From an uncultured Acetatifactor sp. (lineage in GTDB: Bacteria > Bacillota > Clostridia > Lachnospirales > Lachnospiraceae): DNA of 64,000 nt. The DNA is taken from the NCBI GenBank assembly GCA_910584235.1, contig CAJTZD010000006.1:27462-91461 (forward strand). Reading direction: 5' to 3'. Positions 24,475-33,171 of the stretch are shown piece after piece. Every line of letters begins with the position of its first letter. Position 1 is the first letter of the stretch. The position numbers and the translations under genes were made by a program. Below the pieces are notes generated by a model, which saw nothing but the letters and a program-made list of their open reading frames with translations, had not been told where the DNA came from and ran no database searches.

Positions 24475-24543
24475 ATTCCATCCTTTCTCCCAACTCCATC
24501 CCTACCCAAAAACCGCAGCCCCAATGCCCCTTGGTGCAAGACT

Positions 24544-24685
24544 GGAAGAATGCCCGTCCTCCGGGCATTCTTCCGCGTGAGACCGGATTGCAAAGCGAAC
24601 TCGTTCGCAAGCGGATCACATCCGCTTTGCAATCCTAGTAGTTCTTGGGCGGTGTCTTTCGGCGCCCTAGAACTACTTCTCACGC
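24544..24685 (-). repeat. dispersed structured element, copy C, overlapping the cysteine desulfurase stop
   Basis: Outer stem GCGTGAGA (24575-24582) with TCTCACGC (24678-24685). The hairpin AGTAGTTCT / AGAACTACT (24637-24677) differs from copy B by matched changes on both arms. A larger second arm GGATTGC...GCAATCC (24585-24635) holds two small hairpins, GCGAAC/GTTCGC and GCGGAT/ATCCGC. The 12-bp separate hairpin is GGAAGAATGCCC / GGGCATTCTTCC (24544-24574). The last four codons of the cysteine desulfurase (KREK) and its TAG stop are encoded inside the gene-proximal end of the element. Confidence 0.8.
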
Positions 24686-25845
24686 TTATATTTGCGCAGC
24701 ATAGGAATTTTATCATACAATGCCCGCAATGTATAGTCCAATTCCTCCTGTGTGGTATAGACGGAAAAGCTGAAGCGGATGGTGGATTCCAGCAAATTTC
24801 TGTCAATGCCGATGGCTTTCAGCGTAGCCGACGGCTGGGGCTTTCTGGCCGCGCAGGCGCTTCCCGCGGATACGTAGATCCCCTCCTCCTCCAGCGCGTG
24901 CAGAAGCACCTCGCTGCGGACACCGCTTATTGACACGCTGACGATGTGGGGCGCGGTTCCCGCTCCGTCCGGCTCTCCGGGCAGCAATCCGTTGATCCTT
25001 ACGCCCTCCAGCCGCCTGACACCGTCACAGAAATATTTCTTGCACTGGTACAGCCGCTTCACATCATCCTCATAATGCGCATACAGAAGCTCCGCCGCCT
25101 TGGCAAAGCCCGCGATCCCGGGCACATTGTCCGTACCGGAGCGCAGATTCATCTGCTGGCCGCCGCCGTGGATGATGGGCTGAATCTTCACCTGATTGCC
25201 GATGTAAAGCAGGCCTACGCCCTTAGGCCCGTGAATTTTGTGACCGCTGACAGACAGCAGGTCAATGCCCATCCTCTTCGGATAAATTTTTGCCTTTCCG
25301 AATCCCTGCACTGCATCCACATGGAACAGGGTATGGGGATTCATGCGTTTTACCAGCGTCGCCGCCTCCGCAACGGGCTGCAGGGAGCCGATTTCATTGT
25401 TAGTATGCATGACGGACACCAAAATCGTCTCCGGCGTCATTGCACGCCGCAGCTCCTCCAGCGATATCTGCCCATATGCATTCACCGGCAGATAGGTCAC
25501 CCGAAACCCTGCGGATTCCAGATACCGCATGGTGTTTAAAATGGCAGGATGCTCAATCTGCGTCGTGATCAGATGCTTCCCCTGCCTGGCATTGGCCCGG
25601 GCGCAGCCCGTCAATGCCATATTGTCCGATTCCGTCCCTCCGGAAGTGAAGAAGATTTCCTTTTCATTCACCTTTAGGATGCGGGCGAAAGTCTCTTTTG
25701 CATTCCGTAAATATTGCTCTGCCTGTACGCCTTTCATGTGGAGGCTGGAGGGATTGCCGTAATCCTCGCACATGACCCTGGTCATCACCTCCGCCACCTC
25801 CGGGAAGACTCTGGTGGTGGCGGAATTATCCAGATATATTTCCAT
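24673..25845 (-). CDS. cysteine desulfurase, NifS/IscS family
   Basis: PLP enzyme of 390 residues that takes sulfur from cysteine for tRNA thiolation or Fe-S assembly. Cofactor Lys: SVSGHKIHGPKG. The catalytic Cys loop is YVSAGSACAARKPQPS. It starts MEIYLDNSATTRVFPEVAE after a good AAAGGAG. Because thiI lies next in the operon, a role in 4-thiouridine synthesis is likely. The C-terminus KREK and the stop codon are provided by repeat copy C, so the end of this protein may differ from its relatives. Confidence 0.93.
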   Translation of the reverse strand: MEIYLDNSATTRVFPEVAEVMTRVMCEDYGNPSSLHMKGVQAEQYLRNAKETFARILKVNEKEIFFTSGGTESDNMALTGCARANARQGKHLITTQIEHPAILNTMRYLESAGFRVTYLPVNAYGQISLEELRRAMTPETILVSVMHTNNEIGSLQPVAEAATLVKRMNPHTLFHVDAVQGFGKAKIYPKRMGIDLLSVSGHKIHGPKGVGLLYIGNQVKIQPIIHGGGQQMNLRSGTDNVPGIAGFAKAAELLYAHYEDDVKRLYQCKKYFCDGVRRLEGVRINGLLPGEPDGAGTAPHIVSVSISGVRSEVLLHALEEEGIYVSAGSACAARKPQPSATLKAIGIDRNLLESTIRFSFSVYTTQEELDYTLRALYDKIPMLRKYKREK

Positions 25846-26074
25846 GACTTTACTCCTTTATCAAACAGACACTCTCCGGCCCCGGGCCGGGCCGCCTCCG
25901 CTCTGGCTCACGGCCGGAAATGCTCATCGACTTATATTATCATATGCCGGAACTTCTGTCTCTGTCCCTGACTGCCGCATTCCGGACTGCCGCTTCCTCT
26001 GCCCGCACATCTTGTCTTATGCGCACAAGTTCGTCCCCCGCCATACACAGGCCCCCTTTGCCCCCGGCGCGCCG

Positions 26075-26821
26075 CTAGGACTCCAGCAAATACATGATCC
26101 AAGACAGCACTGTAATCCCTGCGGTCTCTGTCCGCAGTATCCGCTTTCCAAGTGTAATTGGCTGAATGCCGCTCTCTTTCGCAAGCCGGATTTCCGCCTC
26201 CGTAAAGCCTCCCTCGGGTCCTATGAACACCGCCACGCTCTCCCCGGGGCGGATGCCCTGAAGCAGCTCTTTGGTCAGGGACATGTCCCGGGCCAGCTCA
26301 TAGGGAATCAGCGCCACATCCATTTTCGAAGCCTGCTCCACAGCCCGGGCAAAAGACGACACATCTGTCACTTCCGGAATAACGGCCCTTTTGCTCTGCT
26401 TGGCGGCGGCCTCCGCAATCCCCTGCCAGCGGTCTCTTTTGGCGGCGGCCTTTTTCCCGTCCAGCTTTACCACGCAGCGGGCGGCGGCTACGGGAATTAC
26501 CTGATACGCCCCCAGCTCCACCGCTTTCTGGATGATCAGCTCCATCTTGTCCGCCTTGGGAAGTCCCTGGAAAAGGTACACTTTTGCCGGAAGTTCCACC
26601 GCGTCCTCTTTGATAAAACGCAGCTCACAGACAATACGTGCCTCCTCCAGGGAGAGAATGCCGCAGCGGTACTCTCTGCCGTCCTCTCCGGCTCTCACCG
26701 CAATCTCCTCCCCCGGACGCATGCGCAGCACATTTCTGATATGATTCACATCATCGCCCATAATTGTGACACATTTGTCAGGTACATTAATCTGCCCGGG
26801 TTCCACAAAAAACTGATACAT
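26075..26821 (-). CDS. rsmE: 16S rRNA m3U1498 methyltransferase RsmE
   Basis: SPOUT-class methyltransferase of 248 residues. The start at 26821 follows AGGAGAGTGTA. The SAM-binding knot is recognisable in FIGPEGGFTEAEI and LGKRILRTETAG; the N-terminal PUA-like domain contains HIRNVLRMRPGEEI. It follows prmA in the same direction, the standard Firmicutes order prmA-rsmE-mtaB (mtaB lies further down here, after the thiI/desulfurase insertion). Confidence 0.95.
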   Translation of the reverse strand: MYQFFVEPGQINVPDKCVTIMGDDVNHIRNVLRMRPGEEIAVRAGEDGREYRCGILSLEEARIVCELRFIKEDAVELPAKVYLFQGLPKADKMELIIQKAVELGAYQVIPVAAARCVVKLDGKKAAAKRDRWQGIAEAAAKQSKRAVIPEVTDVSSFARAVEQASKMDVALIPYELARDMSLTKELLQGIRPGESVAVFIGPEGGFTEAEIRLAKESGIQPITLGKRILRTETAGITVLSWIMYLLES

Positions 26822-26994
26822 TACACTCTCCTGTCTGAAAGTCCGCTCCTCTTTGCCGGCGGATGCCGAAAGCGCTTTCATCGCTTCCTGTCAAGCCGCC
26901 CGCGGCATCCGGGTCCCGCAAAATCGCAAAGGACATCCAAGGCGCATACTATACGCCTGCAAGAAGCTGTGCGGCAATTGTCCCAGGGCCGCCG

Positions 26995-27996
26995 TCATGA
27001 ACGGCCGGCCGGATCCCATCTGGCCGTGACGCTGACCCACTCGCCCTGACGGTTCACTTCCAGGACCTGAAATCCCGCCTCTTTTACCGCCTCCACCACC
27101 GTGTCTTCCTTATCGTCTATGATACCGGAGGTGATATAAATGCCGCCCGGCTTTAACTGGCCGGTGATCACAGGCGTCAAAGGCACCAGCACATCCGCCA
27201 GGATGTTAGCCGCCACGATATCATACTGCCCATAGCCCACCCTGTCCTGCACGTCCTTGTCCGTAATGATATTTCCGATGAACATCTCAAAGCGTGAAGC
27301 CTCAATACCGTTGGCCTCACAGTTTTCGGCCACCGCCTCCACAGCGCAAGGATCCAGGTCCGTGCCCACCGCATGGCCTGCGCCGAACATCAGGGAGAGA
27401 ATGGAGAGAATGCCGCTGCCCGTCCCCACATCCAGCAGTCTCGCCCCGGGAGTCATATACTTGCGCAGCTGCCTGACGCAAAGCTGGGTGGTCTCATGCA
27501 TACCCGTGCCGAAAGCCGTGCCCGGGTCGATATGGAGCACCATCCGTCCCTGATCCTCCACCTTTACGTCCTCCCAGGAGGGGATTACCAGGATGTCGTC
27601 TATATAAAACTGGTGAAAATACTGCTTCCAATTGTTGATCCAGTCAATGTCCTGGGTCTCGTCCACCGTGACGCTGCCCTCGCCGATATCGCAAAACTGC
27701 CTCAGCTCCTCCAGCTTGCCGTACACTTTTTCCAAAATGACCGCCTCATCCATGGGTTCCCCACAGACTGTCAGGCTGCCGTCCTCTTTCTCCTCCACAA
27801 AAAAACTCAGATAGGCGATGCCGTCGTCCTCAGGCCCCTCCGGCAGAATGTCCACGAACATCTGCTCTTTCTCCAGAGAAGTCAGCGGCACCTTATCCTC
27901 GATCTGCGCTCCCTCCAGCCCGATGTCATAGAGGGTGCTGATAATGATGTCCTCCGCATCCGTAATGGTTTTCACTTTAAATTTCTTCCACTTCAT
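26995..27996 (-). CDS. prmA: ribosomal protein L11 methyltransferase PrmA
   Basis: SAM-dependent methyltransferase of 333 residues acting on ribosomal protein L11. The SAM motif is LLDVGTGSGILSI; the substrate-side motif is DIVAANILADVLV (NxL). The start follows AGGAGAAGACA and lies inside the last codons of the O-antigen-ligase-like gene (20-base overlap), so the two are co-transcribed. Confidence 0.95.
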   Translation of the reverse strand: MKWKKFKVKTITDAEDIIISTLYDIGLEGAQIEDKVPLTSLEKEQMFVDILPEGPEDDGIAYLSFFVEEKEDGSLTVCGEPMDEAVILEKVYGKLEELRQFCDIGEGSVTVDETQDIDWINNWKQYFHQFYIDDILVIPSWEDVKVEDQGRMVLHIDPGTAFGTGMHETTQLCVRQLRKYMTPGARLLDVGTGSGILSILSLMFGAGHAVGTDLDPCAVEAVAENCEANGIEASRFEMFIGNIITDKDVQDRVGYGQYDIVAANILADVLVPLTPVITGQLKPGGIYITSGIIDDKEDTVVEAVKEAGFQVLEVNRQGEWVSVTARWDPAGRS

Positions 27997-29659
27997 TGTC
28001 TTCTCCTATTCTCTCTCCATACTCCAATGCATACTCATGCCGCCGGGGTCCTGCGCCGGGAGTTCTTCCCACGCTTCCGCACAGCCCCAGCACCAGGAAG
28101 AAAAACGGCGCGTTCAGCACCTGCTGGAAGCTGATCAGGGCATGGGCTCCGTACATGGCGATGGCCATAAATCCCACCCACAATATATACTCGTCCGTGT
28201 TCCCCGGGGACTGCCGCTCCGTCCGAGACAGCCCCGGCCCGGTCCCGGCCTTACCCGTTCCTCCATGACTGCCTCCCGGCTTTTCACTGCCCGGTCGGCA
28301 TTGGTACAGCCCTGTCAGGAAGACGGCCAGGTAGCTCATGGTCCCCAATATCCCGATATTGCACAGCTGGCTTAAGATTTCGTTATGGGCATTGGTAAAG
28401 ACTGCCGTCTCCCAGTGCTCTCCTTTCCACACATCCGAACCGGCCCCCAGCCGGTTGAACACCGCCTCCGCATAACAGTCCGGCCCCGCCCCCAGCAGCA
28501 TGTCCTTACCGTCCGCTGCCCGGAAGCTCTCCAGCGCGATCCGCCACAGAAATCCTCTCCCGCTGCCAAAGCTGTCGTCAATCCCCCGCCCCAGCACAAC
28601 AAACACCGCGACGGCTCCACAGACTGCCCCGCCTGCCAAGAATACCGTTTTCACAAGCCTGCGCCGGCCCTTAGGTATCTTCCATCTTCCGCACAGGAGG
28701 CAGGCGGCCAGGCAGACTGCGCCGGCAATCAGCCACTGATACCATTCCACTGCCTCAAAGACATTTCCGTCCCGAACCACCGCCGCTTTCTCTCCTCGAA
28801 GCGTCATTCCAAGCCACATAAGGGGCATGCAGAAAAAGAACCCGGCATACAGCCCATACAGGCGCCTGCGCACCCCAAAACTTTTTCTTCCCAAAAACAG
28901 GCCGCAGGCCGCGCATACTGCCAGAATCAGCCATCCCCCCTGACTGCCCTGAACCCCCAGCAGCACAAAAACCGCCACGGTTACCGCATACAGAAGCGCC
29001 TTAAGCCACAGCGCTTTCGCCCGGAGGAAATGAACGGTCAGAAAAGCCGTCGTCACGCTGTAATAGCCGCAGAGCCAGTTAATGTTGCCCAATGTGGACA
29101 GCATATGGCTGTATTCCCAATCCCCGGAGTTCCAGTACACCAGCAGCCCCAGGGGATCTATCCCCAGCCGGTGCAGCAGACCGAACAAGGTCACCAGAAC
29201 CACCGCAATCTCTCCCAAGTACAGGGGCCAGCGCGCTCCGTCATACCGCCTGGAGACAAAAAAATAGATTCCCGCAAGCAGCAGCTGGGACACCGCCCCC
29301 ATAAACCATCCCTCATATCCGTCCCAGGCCAGCTTTCCGTAGTCGCTCAAAAGTGCCGACAATACCGTAACGATTATATAGGCCGCCACGGCCAGGTCCA
29401 GGAGGCTGAGCCCCTGCCGCCTGCCGGCAGTTCCCTCTCTTCCCCTCCTTAGCCGGCCCGCAGCCGCTCCTATGCCCCCCAGTATCTCTGCCCCCAGCCA
29501 AAGCCCAAGACATAGAAAAGACATGTTTCGAAACAACATGTATTTCGTATTGCCCATATTCCAATAGCCCTCCCCAATGTATAAGGGCAGGGCTACCAAC
29601 AGCGCAGCAATATACAGTTTGCACAAAAGTCCCAGGAACTCGTTCTTTCCGCTCTTCAT
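27977..29659 (-). CDS. O-antigen ligase/polymerase-like membrane protein
   Basis: A 560-residue protein with about 12 membrane segments. The large loop before the last segments contains FGSGRGFLWRIALESFRAADGKDMLLGAGPDCY and NAHNEILSQL, the Wzy_C/WaaL pattern in which the His of AHN.. and a nearby Arg are functional. Family members polymerise or ligate lipid-linked glycans at the outer face. The C-terminal 100 residues contain a Gly/Pro/Ser-rich cytoplasmic insert. Its ribosome site is weak. The acceptor polymer is unknown; it may work with the glycosylation cluster at 10-15 kb. Confidence 0.85.
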   Translation of the reverse strand: MKSGKNEFLGLLCKLYIAALLVALPLYIGEGYWNMGNTKYMLFRNMSFLCLGLWLGAEILGGIGAAAGRLRRGREGTAGRRQGLSLLDLAVAAYIIVTVLSALLSDYGKLAWDGYEGWFMGAVSQLLLAGIYFFVSRRYDGARWPLYLGEIAVVLVTLFGLLHRLGIDPLGLLVYWNSGDWEYSHMLSTLGNINWLCGYYSVTTAFLTVHFLRAKALWLKALLYAVTVAVFVLLGVQGSQGGWLILAVCAACGLFLGRKSFGVRRRLYGLYAGFFFCMPLMWLGMTLRGEKAAVVRDGNVFEAVEWYQWLIAGAVCLAACLLCGRWKIPKGRRRLVKTVFLAGGAVCGAVAVFVVLGRGIDDSFGSGRGFLWRIALESFRAADGKDMLLGAGPDCYAEAVFNRLGAGSDVWKGEHWETAVFTNAHNEILSQLCNIGILGTMSYLAVFLTGLYQCRPGSEKPGGSHGGTGKAGTGPGLSRTERQSPGNTDEYILWVGFMAIAMYGAHALISFQQVLNAPFFFLVLGLCGSVGRTPGAGPRRHEYALEYGERIGEDNEVEEI

Positions 29660-29777
29660 GGCTGTTTACATCCGATCCGAATCATTCCATTCCATGATAT
29701 CCTGTCACAGCCTTTCTGTCAATGAAAACCGGTGTTTTTCCGGCCCGCTTCCGGCGTTGTACGACGGTTCGCGGCCG

Positions 29778-30614
29778 TCAATGACCGCGGCTATGTCCGT
29801 TTTTCCCATGATGCCCCGTTCCCTGCCCGGCAGGAGCATCGGTCTGCAGGCTGCTTTCATCTTCCATTTCGTATTGCGTCTCCTGCTTTGTCCCCTCATT
29901 TCTTTCACATTCCGTTCCATGGCCCTCTCCGTGATTTATGCCGTGTTCATGGGCCTCTATCATACCATGCATCTGGGACATACTCATTTCATGGCAGTCC
30001 TGCACCGTGACCGTGGGCTCATACTGGAGCAGAAGCCGGTATACCTGGTATTTTCCAAACGAAAGCCCGTTCTCATGGGCTTCTCCCACCAGGCTCATGT
30101 CCGCCCTGACACTGACTCCTCCATGCTCCGTGCATCCCCGGGAACGGGCAATGTCCGAAAGCAGCTGCGCCTCTTTGGGCTCGCTTTCCGTTGCCACTGT
30201 AAAAGTCAGCGCCGCATCCTGGGTCAAATAGGGCTGCATCTCCCGGCTGTCCAGGATTTTCTCAAGGGCATCCTCACAGCGCATTCCCTTTACCGAAATG
30301 CCTGCCGCAATTCTCTCGCCGTCCTCATTAAAGGCCCTGACCGCAATGACCCGGTCCAGCCGGTTCAGCTCCAGTTCCAAAGAGGGGTTTACGTCAATAC
30401 TCACATAGGCCACGGGAGTCCCCAGGAACGCAAAGCCGCCGATGCCCAAAAATACAGCCAGCGCCGCGCAGACTGTGGCCAGGCGTAATGCCGCCCCTCT
30501 ATGGGCCTGCCTGTTCCTGCCGGCCTCCCTCAGGAAACTTTTCGTGGATTCTTTCAGGCCCTCACTGGCTTTTACGCAGCCGAAAGCATCCCTGACTTTC
30601 TTCTCCAGTTCCAT
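29778..30614 (-). CDS. RsgI-like membrane anti-sigma factor with His-rich extracellular tail
   Basis: A 278-residue single-pass protein. A cytoplasmic N-terminus of about 45 residues is followed by a membrane segment (LATVCAALAVFLGIGGFAFL) and an RsgI-type domain starting VAYVSIDVNPSLELELNRLDRV, which is diagnostic. The external tail is rich in His, Glu and Met (MSMSQMHGMIEAHEHGINHGEGHG, shown in part, and GHHGKNGHSRGH at the end). No carbohydrate-binding module is present, unlike the SigI/RsgI cellulose sensors. Its start overlaps the sigma factor stop (TAATG). The tail suggests metal sensing; that is inference. Confidence 0.85.
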   Translation of the reverse strand: MELEKKVRDAFGCVKASEGLKESTKSFLREAGRNRQAHRGAALRLATVCAALAVFLGIGGFAFLGTPVAYVSIDVNPSLELELNRLDRVIAVRAFNEDGERIAAGISVKGMRCEDALEKILDSREMQPYLTQDAALTFTVATESEPKEAQLLSDIARSRGCTEHGGVSVRADMSLVGEAHENGLSFGKYQVYRLLLQYEPTVTVQDCHEMSMSQMHGMIEAHEHGINHGEGHGTECERNEGTKQETQYEMEDESSLQTDAPAGQGTGHHGKNGHSRGH

Positions 30615-31111
30615 TACAGATCACCTCCCAACGCTTCCCGCAGCATCGTCCGCCCTCTGGCCAAAAGGGAATAGACTGTATTTTCCTTTTTGCCCAGCAG
30701 ATTTCCGATTTCGGCGGCGGAATACCCCTCGTAATAATGCAGGTATATGACGTCCTTATATTTTGTCGGCAGAGCCCGGACAGCGTCCAGTACCTGGTGC
30801 TGCTCGGGCGGAATGGCCGCCACCTCCTCCCCAAGCTCCTCCAGGGGCAGGGTATGCCGGCGGAAAAGGCTTTTCAGATGGTCCCTGCAGGCGTTCAGCG
30901 TGACCCGGATGAACCATGCTTTCTCATGCTCCGGACTGTCAAAGCTTTTGGGATAAAGCAGATATTTTAAAAATACGGTCTGAAATACATCCTCCGTGTC
31001 CGTAGCATTCTTCAGCTGATAAAGGCAGATTCTCCTTATCATGTCCGAATATTGTTCCACCGCACGGTCTACCTCAAATTCACTGCGCACAATTCCACCG
31101 TCCCTTTTCAC
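30614..31111 (-). CDS. ECF-type RNA polymerase sigma factor paired with the RsgI-like protein
   Basis: Sigma factor of about 165 residues. Region 2 (RAVEQYSDMIRRICLYQLKNATDTEDVFQTVFLKYL, in part) binds core and the -10; region 4 (LPTKYKDVIYLHYYEGYSAAEIGNLLG) contacts the -35. No ATG with a ribosome site fits; GTG at 31111 (after CAGGG) or GTG at 31090 (after GGTGG) are the best starts, so the N-terminus is uncertain by 7 residues. The stop is fused to the anti-sigma start, so the two proteins are made in step. Confidence 0.88.
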   Translation of the reverse strand: MKRDGGIVRSEFEVDRAVEQYSDMIRRICLYQLKNATDTEDVFQTVFLKYLLYPKSFDSPEHEKAWFIRVTLNACRDHLKSLFRRHTLPLEELGEEVAAIPPEQHQVLDAVRALPTKYKDVIYLHYYEGYSAAEIGNLLGKKENTVYSLLARGRTMLREALGGDL

Positions 31112-31168
31112 AATCGTTACCCTGGCCCGGCCCAAAACCGCCATTTGGAGGGAGAAACTATGTATTGC

Positions 31169-31200
31169 AAAAAGGACTGCCGTGCAATACGGCAATCCTT
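31169..31200 (-). terminator. intrinsic terminator of the secreted His-rich protein gene
   Basis: On the minus strand AAGGA..GCCGT pairs with ACGGC..TCCTT in a 12-bp stem with a 5-base loop, followed by TTTTT. It starts 11 bases after the stop at 31212 and separates this gene from the sigma operon. Confidence 0.85.
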
Positions 31201-31211
31201 GCTGATTTTAC

Positions 31212-31769
31212 TTAATGATGCCCATGACGGCCGGAACCGTGATGGCCGGATGTATGGCACCCGCCTCCATAATAGCCGCCATTCCCGTATCCGGCTGTCT
31301 GATTTCCGTAACCGGCGGCACTGCCGGCCCCTCCGTCATATGTCCCCGCTGCGGGTGCCTCACCCGCTGTCTGAGACGACTGTCCGCTTTCCTGCACCTG
31401 ATTCCCCTGAACGCCGTTTTGGGGCAGCGTTCCGTAATCCGGCGCCTGGGGCAGCGCGTTCTGCGCGGGCTGATCTTGCGTTACGCCCTCTTCGACTGAC
31501 TGGTCATATGCTCCCGGTGTTCCGTAAACGCCGTGACAGGATTCCCACCTGTCACAGGTGCCCTGTATGTCCACGTTCCAAAAGCAGCCGCCCTCTCCGC
31601 CTCCATGCCTGAACCAATGATGTTCGATGTCACAGTTTTCACCGTTTTGGCAGAAAGCGCCGCTCTGAAGCATCCGTCCTATGCATGGGATATGGTGTGC
31701 GGCGGAAACAGTCGTACCTGCTGACAGCATAAATACAAGGGCAGTTGTGATTGCAATGATTCTTTTCAT
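31212..31769 (-). CDS. secreted Cys/His/Gly-rich protein of unknown function
   Basis: The ATG at 31769 follows GGAGG and gives 185 residues. A signal peptide is clear (MKRIIAITTALVFMLSAGTTVSAA). The mature N-terminal part contains six Cys and several His/Trp in a compact patch (PCIGRML, FCQNGENC, EHHWFRHGGG, CFWNV, GTCDRWESC), suggesting disulfides or metal. A Gln/Ala/Pro-rich linker leads to a Gly/Tyr/His tail ending SGHHGSGRHGHH. It shares the His-rich character of the neighbouring anti-sigma factor and may be a target of that sigma factor. No family recognised. Confidence 0.8.
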   Translation of the reverse strand: MKRIIAITTALVFMLSAGTTVSAAHHIPCIGRMLQSGAFCQNGENCDIEHHWFRHGGGEGGCFWNVDIQGTCDRWESCHGVYGTPGAYDQSVEEGVTQDQPAQNALPQAPDYGTLPQNGVQGNQVQESGQSSQTAGEAPAAGTYDGGAGSAAGYGNQTAGYGNGGYYGGGCHTSGHHGSGRHGHH

Positions 31770-31847
31770 ATTGTACCTCCAGTCTGTAAATCGTGTTATT
31801 TTCATGCTTCTACTAATAATACGACAGACCGAAAGAAATCCTTGCAT

Positions 31848-33047
31848 TTATTTATCAAAAATTTCTTTCCATGATTTCTTTTTCTTTCCGTGGCTCTCCT
31901 TGCTCTCCTTACCCTCATCGCCGGCTTCCGGCTCCGGCGGCACGTTTTTGGCCGCGTTCAGGGAATTGCCCGTCAGCTCGTCGAACTGGCGCAGCAGCTC
32001 TTTGGCCTCGGGCTTGAGCTTGTCGGGTACCTGCACCACCAATGTCACATAATGGTCTCCCCGCATGTCCTTATTGCGCCAGGAGGGCACGCCCTTTCCC
32101 CGCAGCCTGATCCTGGTATCCGTCTGAGTCCCGGCCTTTACGTCATAAATAACCTTGCCGTCCACAGTGTCGATGAAGATCTCTCCGCCCAGAGCCGCCA
32201 CCGCAAAGGAAACGGGCACCGTGGAATAGATATCGAAGTCCTGTCTCTGGAAAATGGGATGTCTCCCCACAATAACCTCAATCAGCACATCCCCTCTGGG
32301 ACCGCCGTTTATACCCGGCTCTCCCAGACCTGGCATGCGCGTGGACTGACCGTTGTCAATTCCCGCGGGAATATCTACGGAATAACGCTTCTTCATGGAA
32401 ATATATCCGGTTCCCCGGCAATCCGCACATCTCTCTTTGATGATCTTACCGCTGCCCTGGCAGTCCGGACAGGTCTGTACATTCCGGACAGTGCCGAAGA
32501 GCGACTGCTGCGTGAATACCACCTGACCCTTGCCGCCGCATTTGGGGCAGGTCTCAGGGCTGGTGCCGGGCTTGGCGCCGGAACCGTTACAGGTCTTACA
32601 GGTCTCTTTCACGTTCAGCTCAATCTCTTTCTTGCAGCCGAACACCGCCTCCTCAAAGGTGATCCGGACACTGGTCCGCAGGTTCGCACCCTTCATAGGG
32701 CCGTTGCCGCGCCCCCTGCTGCGGCCTCCTCCAAAGAGGTCGCCGAATATATCGCCGAATATGTCGCCGAAGTCCGCCCCGCTGAAATCGAAGCCTCCCG
32801 CTCCGCCCATACCGCCCTCGAAAGCGGCATGACCGAACTGGTCGTACTGTCTGCGCTTGTCCGGATCGCTCAGCACCGCGTATGCCTCCGAGGCCTCCTT
32901 GAATTTCTTTTCCGCCTCCGCATCACCGGGATTCATATCCGGATGATATTTCTTCGCCAGCACACGGTATGCTTTCTTGATCGCCGCGTCATCCGCACCT
33001 TTCTCCACGCCGAGGACTTCATAATAATCCCGCTTCTGCTCCGCCAT
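31848..33047 (-). CDS. dnaJ: chaperone DnaJ
   Basis: Co-chaperone of 399 residues. J domain with HPD motif (KKYHPDMNPGDAEAEKKF), Gly/Phe-rich region (GGAGGFDFSGADFGDIFGD), four CxxCxGxG zinc repeats (CKTCNGSG, CPKCGGKG, CPDCQGSG, CADCRGTG) and the C-terminal substrate domains. The ATG at 33047 follows GAGGTGTTTACT. Last gene of the hrcA-grpE-dnaK-dnaJ operon. It ends in a Lys-rich tail. Confidence 0.97.
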   Translation of the reverse strand: MAEQKRDYYEVLGVEKGADDAAIKKAYRVLAKKYHPDMNPGDAEAEKKFKEASEAYAVLSDPDKRRQYDQFGHAAFEGGMGGAGGFDFSGADFGDIFGDIFGDLFGGGRSRGRGNGPMKGANLRTSVRITFEEAVFGCKKEIELNVKETCKTCNGSGAKPGTSPETCPKCGGKGQVVFTQQSLFGTVRNVQTCPDCQGSGKIIKERCADCRGTGYISMKKRYSVDIPAGIDNGQSTRMPGLGEPGINGGPRGDVLIEVIVGRHPIFQRQDFDIYSTVPVSFAVAALGGEIFIDTVDGKVIYDVKAGTQTDTRIRLRGKGVPSWRNKDMRGDHYVTLVVQVPDKLKPEAKELLRQFDELTGNSLNAAKNVPPEPEAGDEGKESKESHGKKKKSWKEIFDK

Positions 33048-33090
33048 AGTAAACACCTCATATCAGAAAATATACAGTCCAAACAATACC

Positions 33091-33138
33091 GCAGAAAATC
33101 TAAGTCAGCTCTCTGCATCGCTGGCTTAGATCTCTGCC
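33091..33138 (-). repeat. reduced dispersed element, copy H, between dnaK and dnaJ
   Basis: A long hairpin: GCAGAAAATCTAAG-CAGC pairs with GCTG-CTTAGAT-TCTGC (about 16 bp with one bulge). The arm sequences resemble the AGATTTTCTAAG arm of copy A. It lies in the 124-base gap after the dnaK stop, a place where relatives of this element are found for other genes. Only the single-hairpin part is present. Confidence 0.5.
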
Positions 33139-33171
33139 GAATCTTTTCCTCATTTCTTTCGGATGCCGCCC

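Noticed and set aside
25772..27049. A 425-codon plus-strand open frame opposite rsmE
   Set aside because: Antisense shadow of rsmE and neighbours; no motif or start signal.
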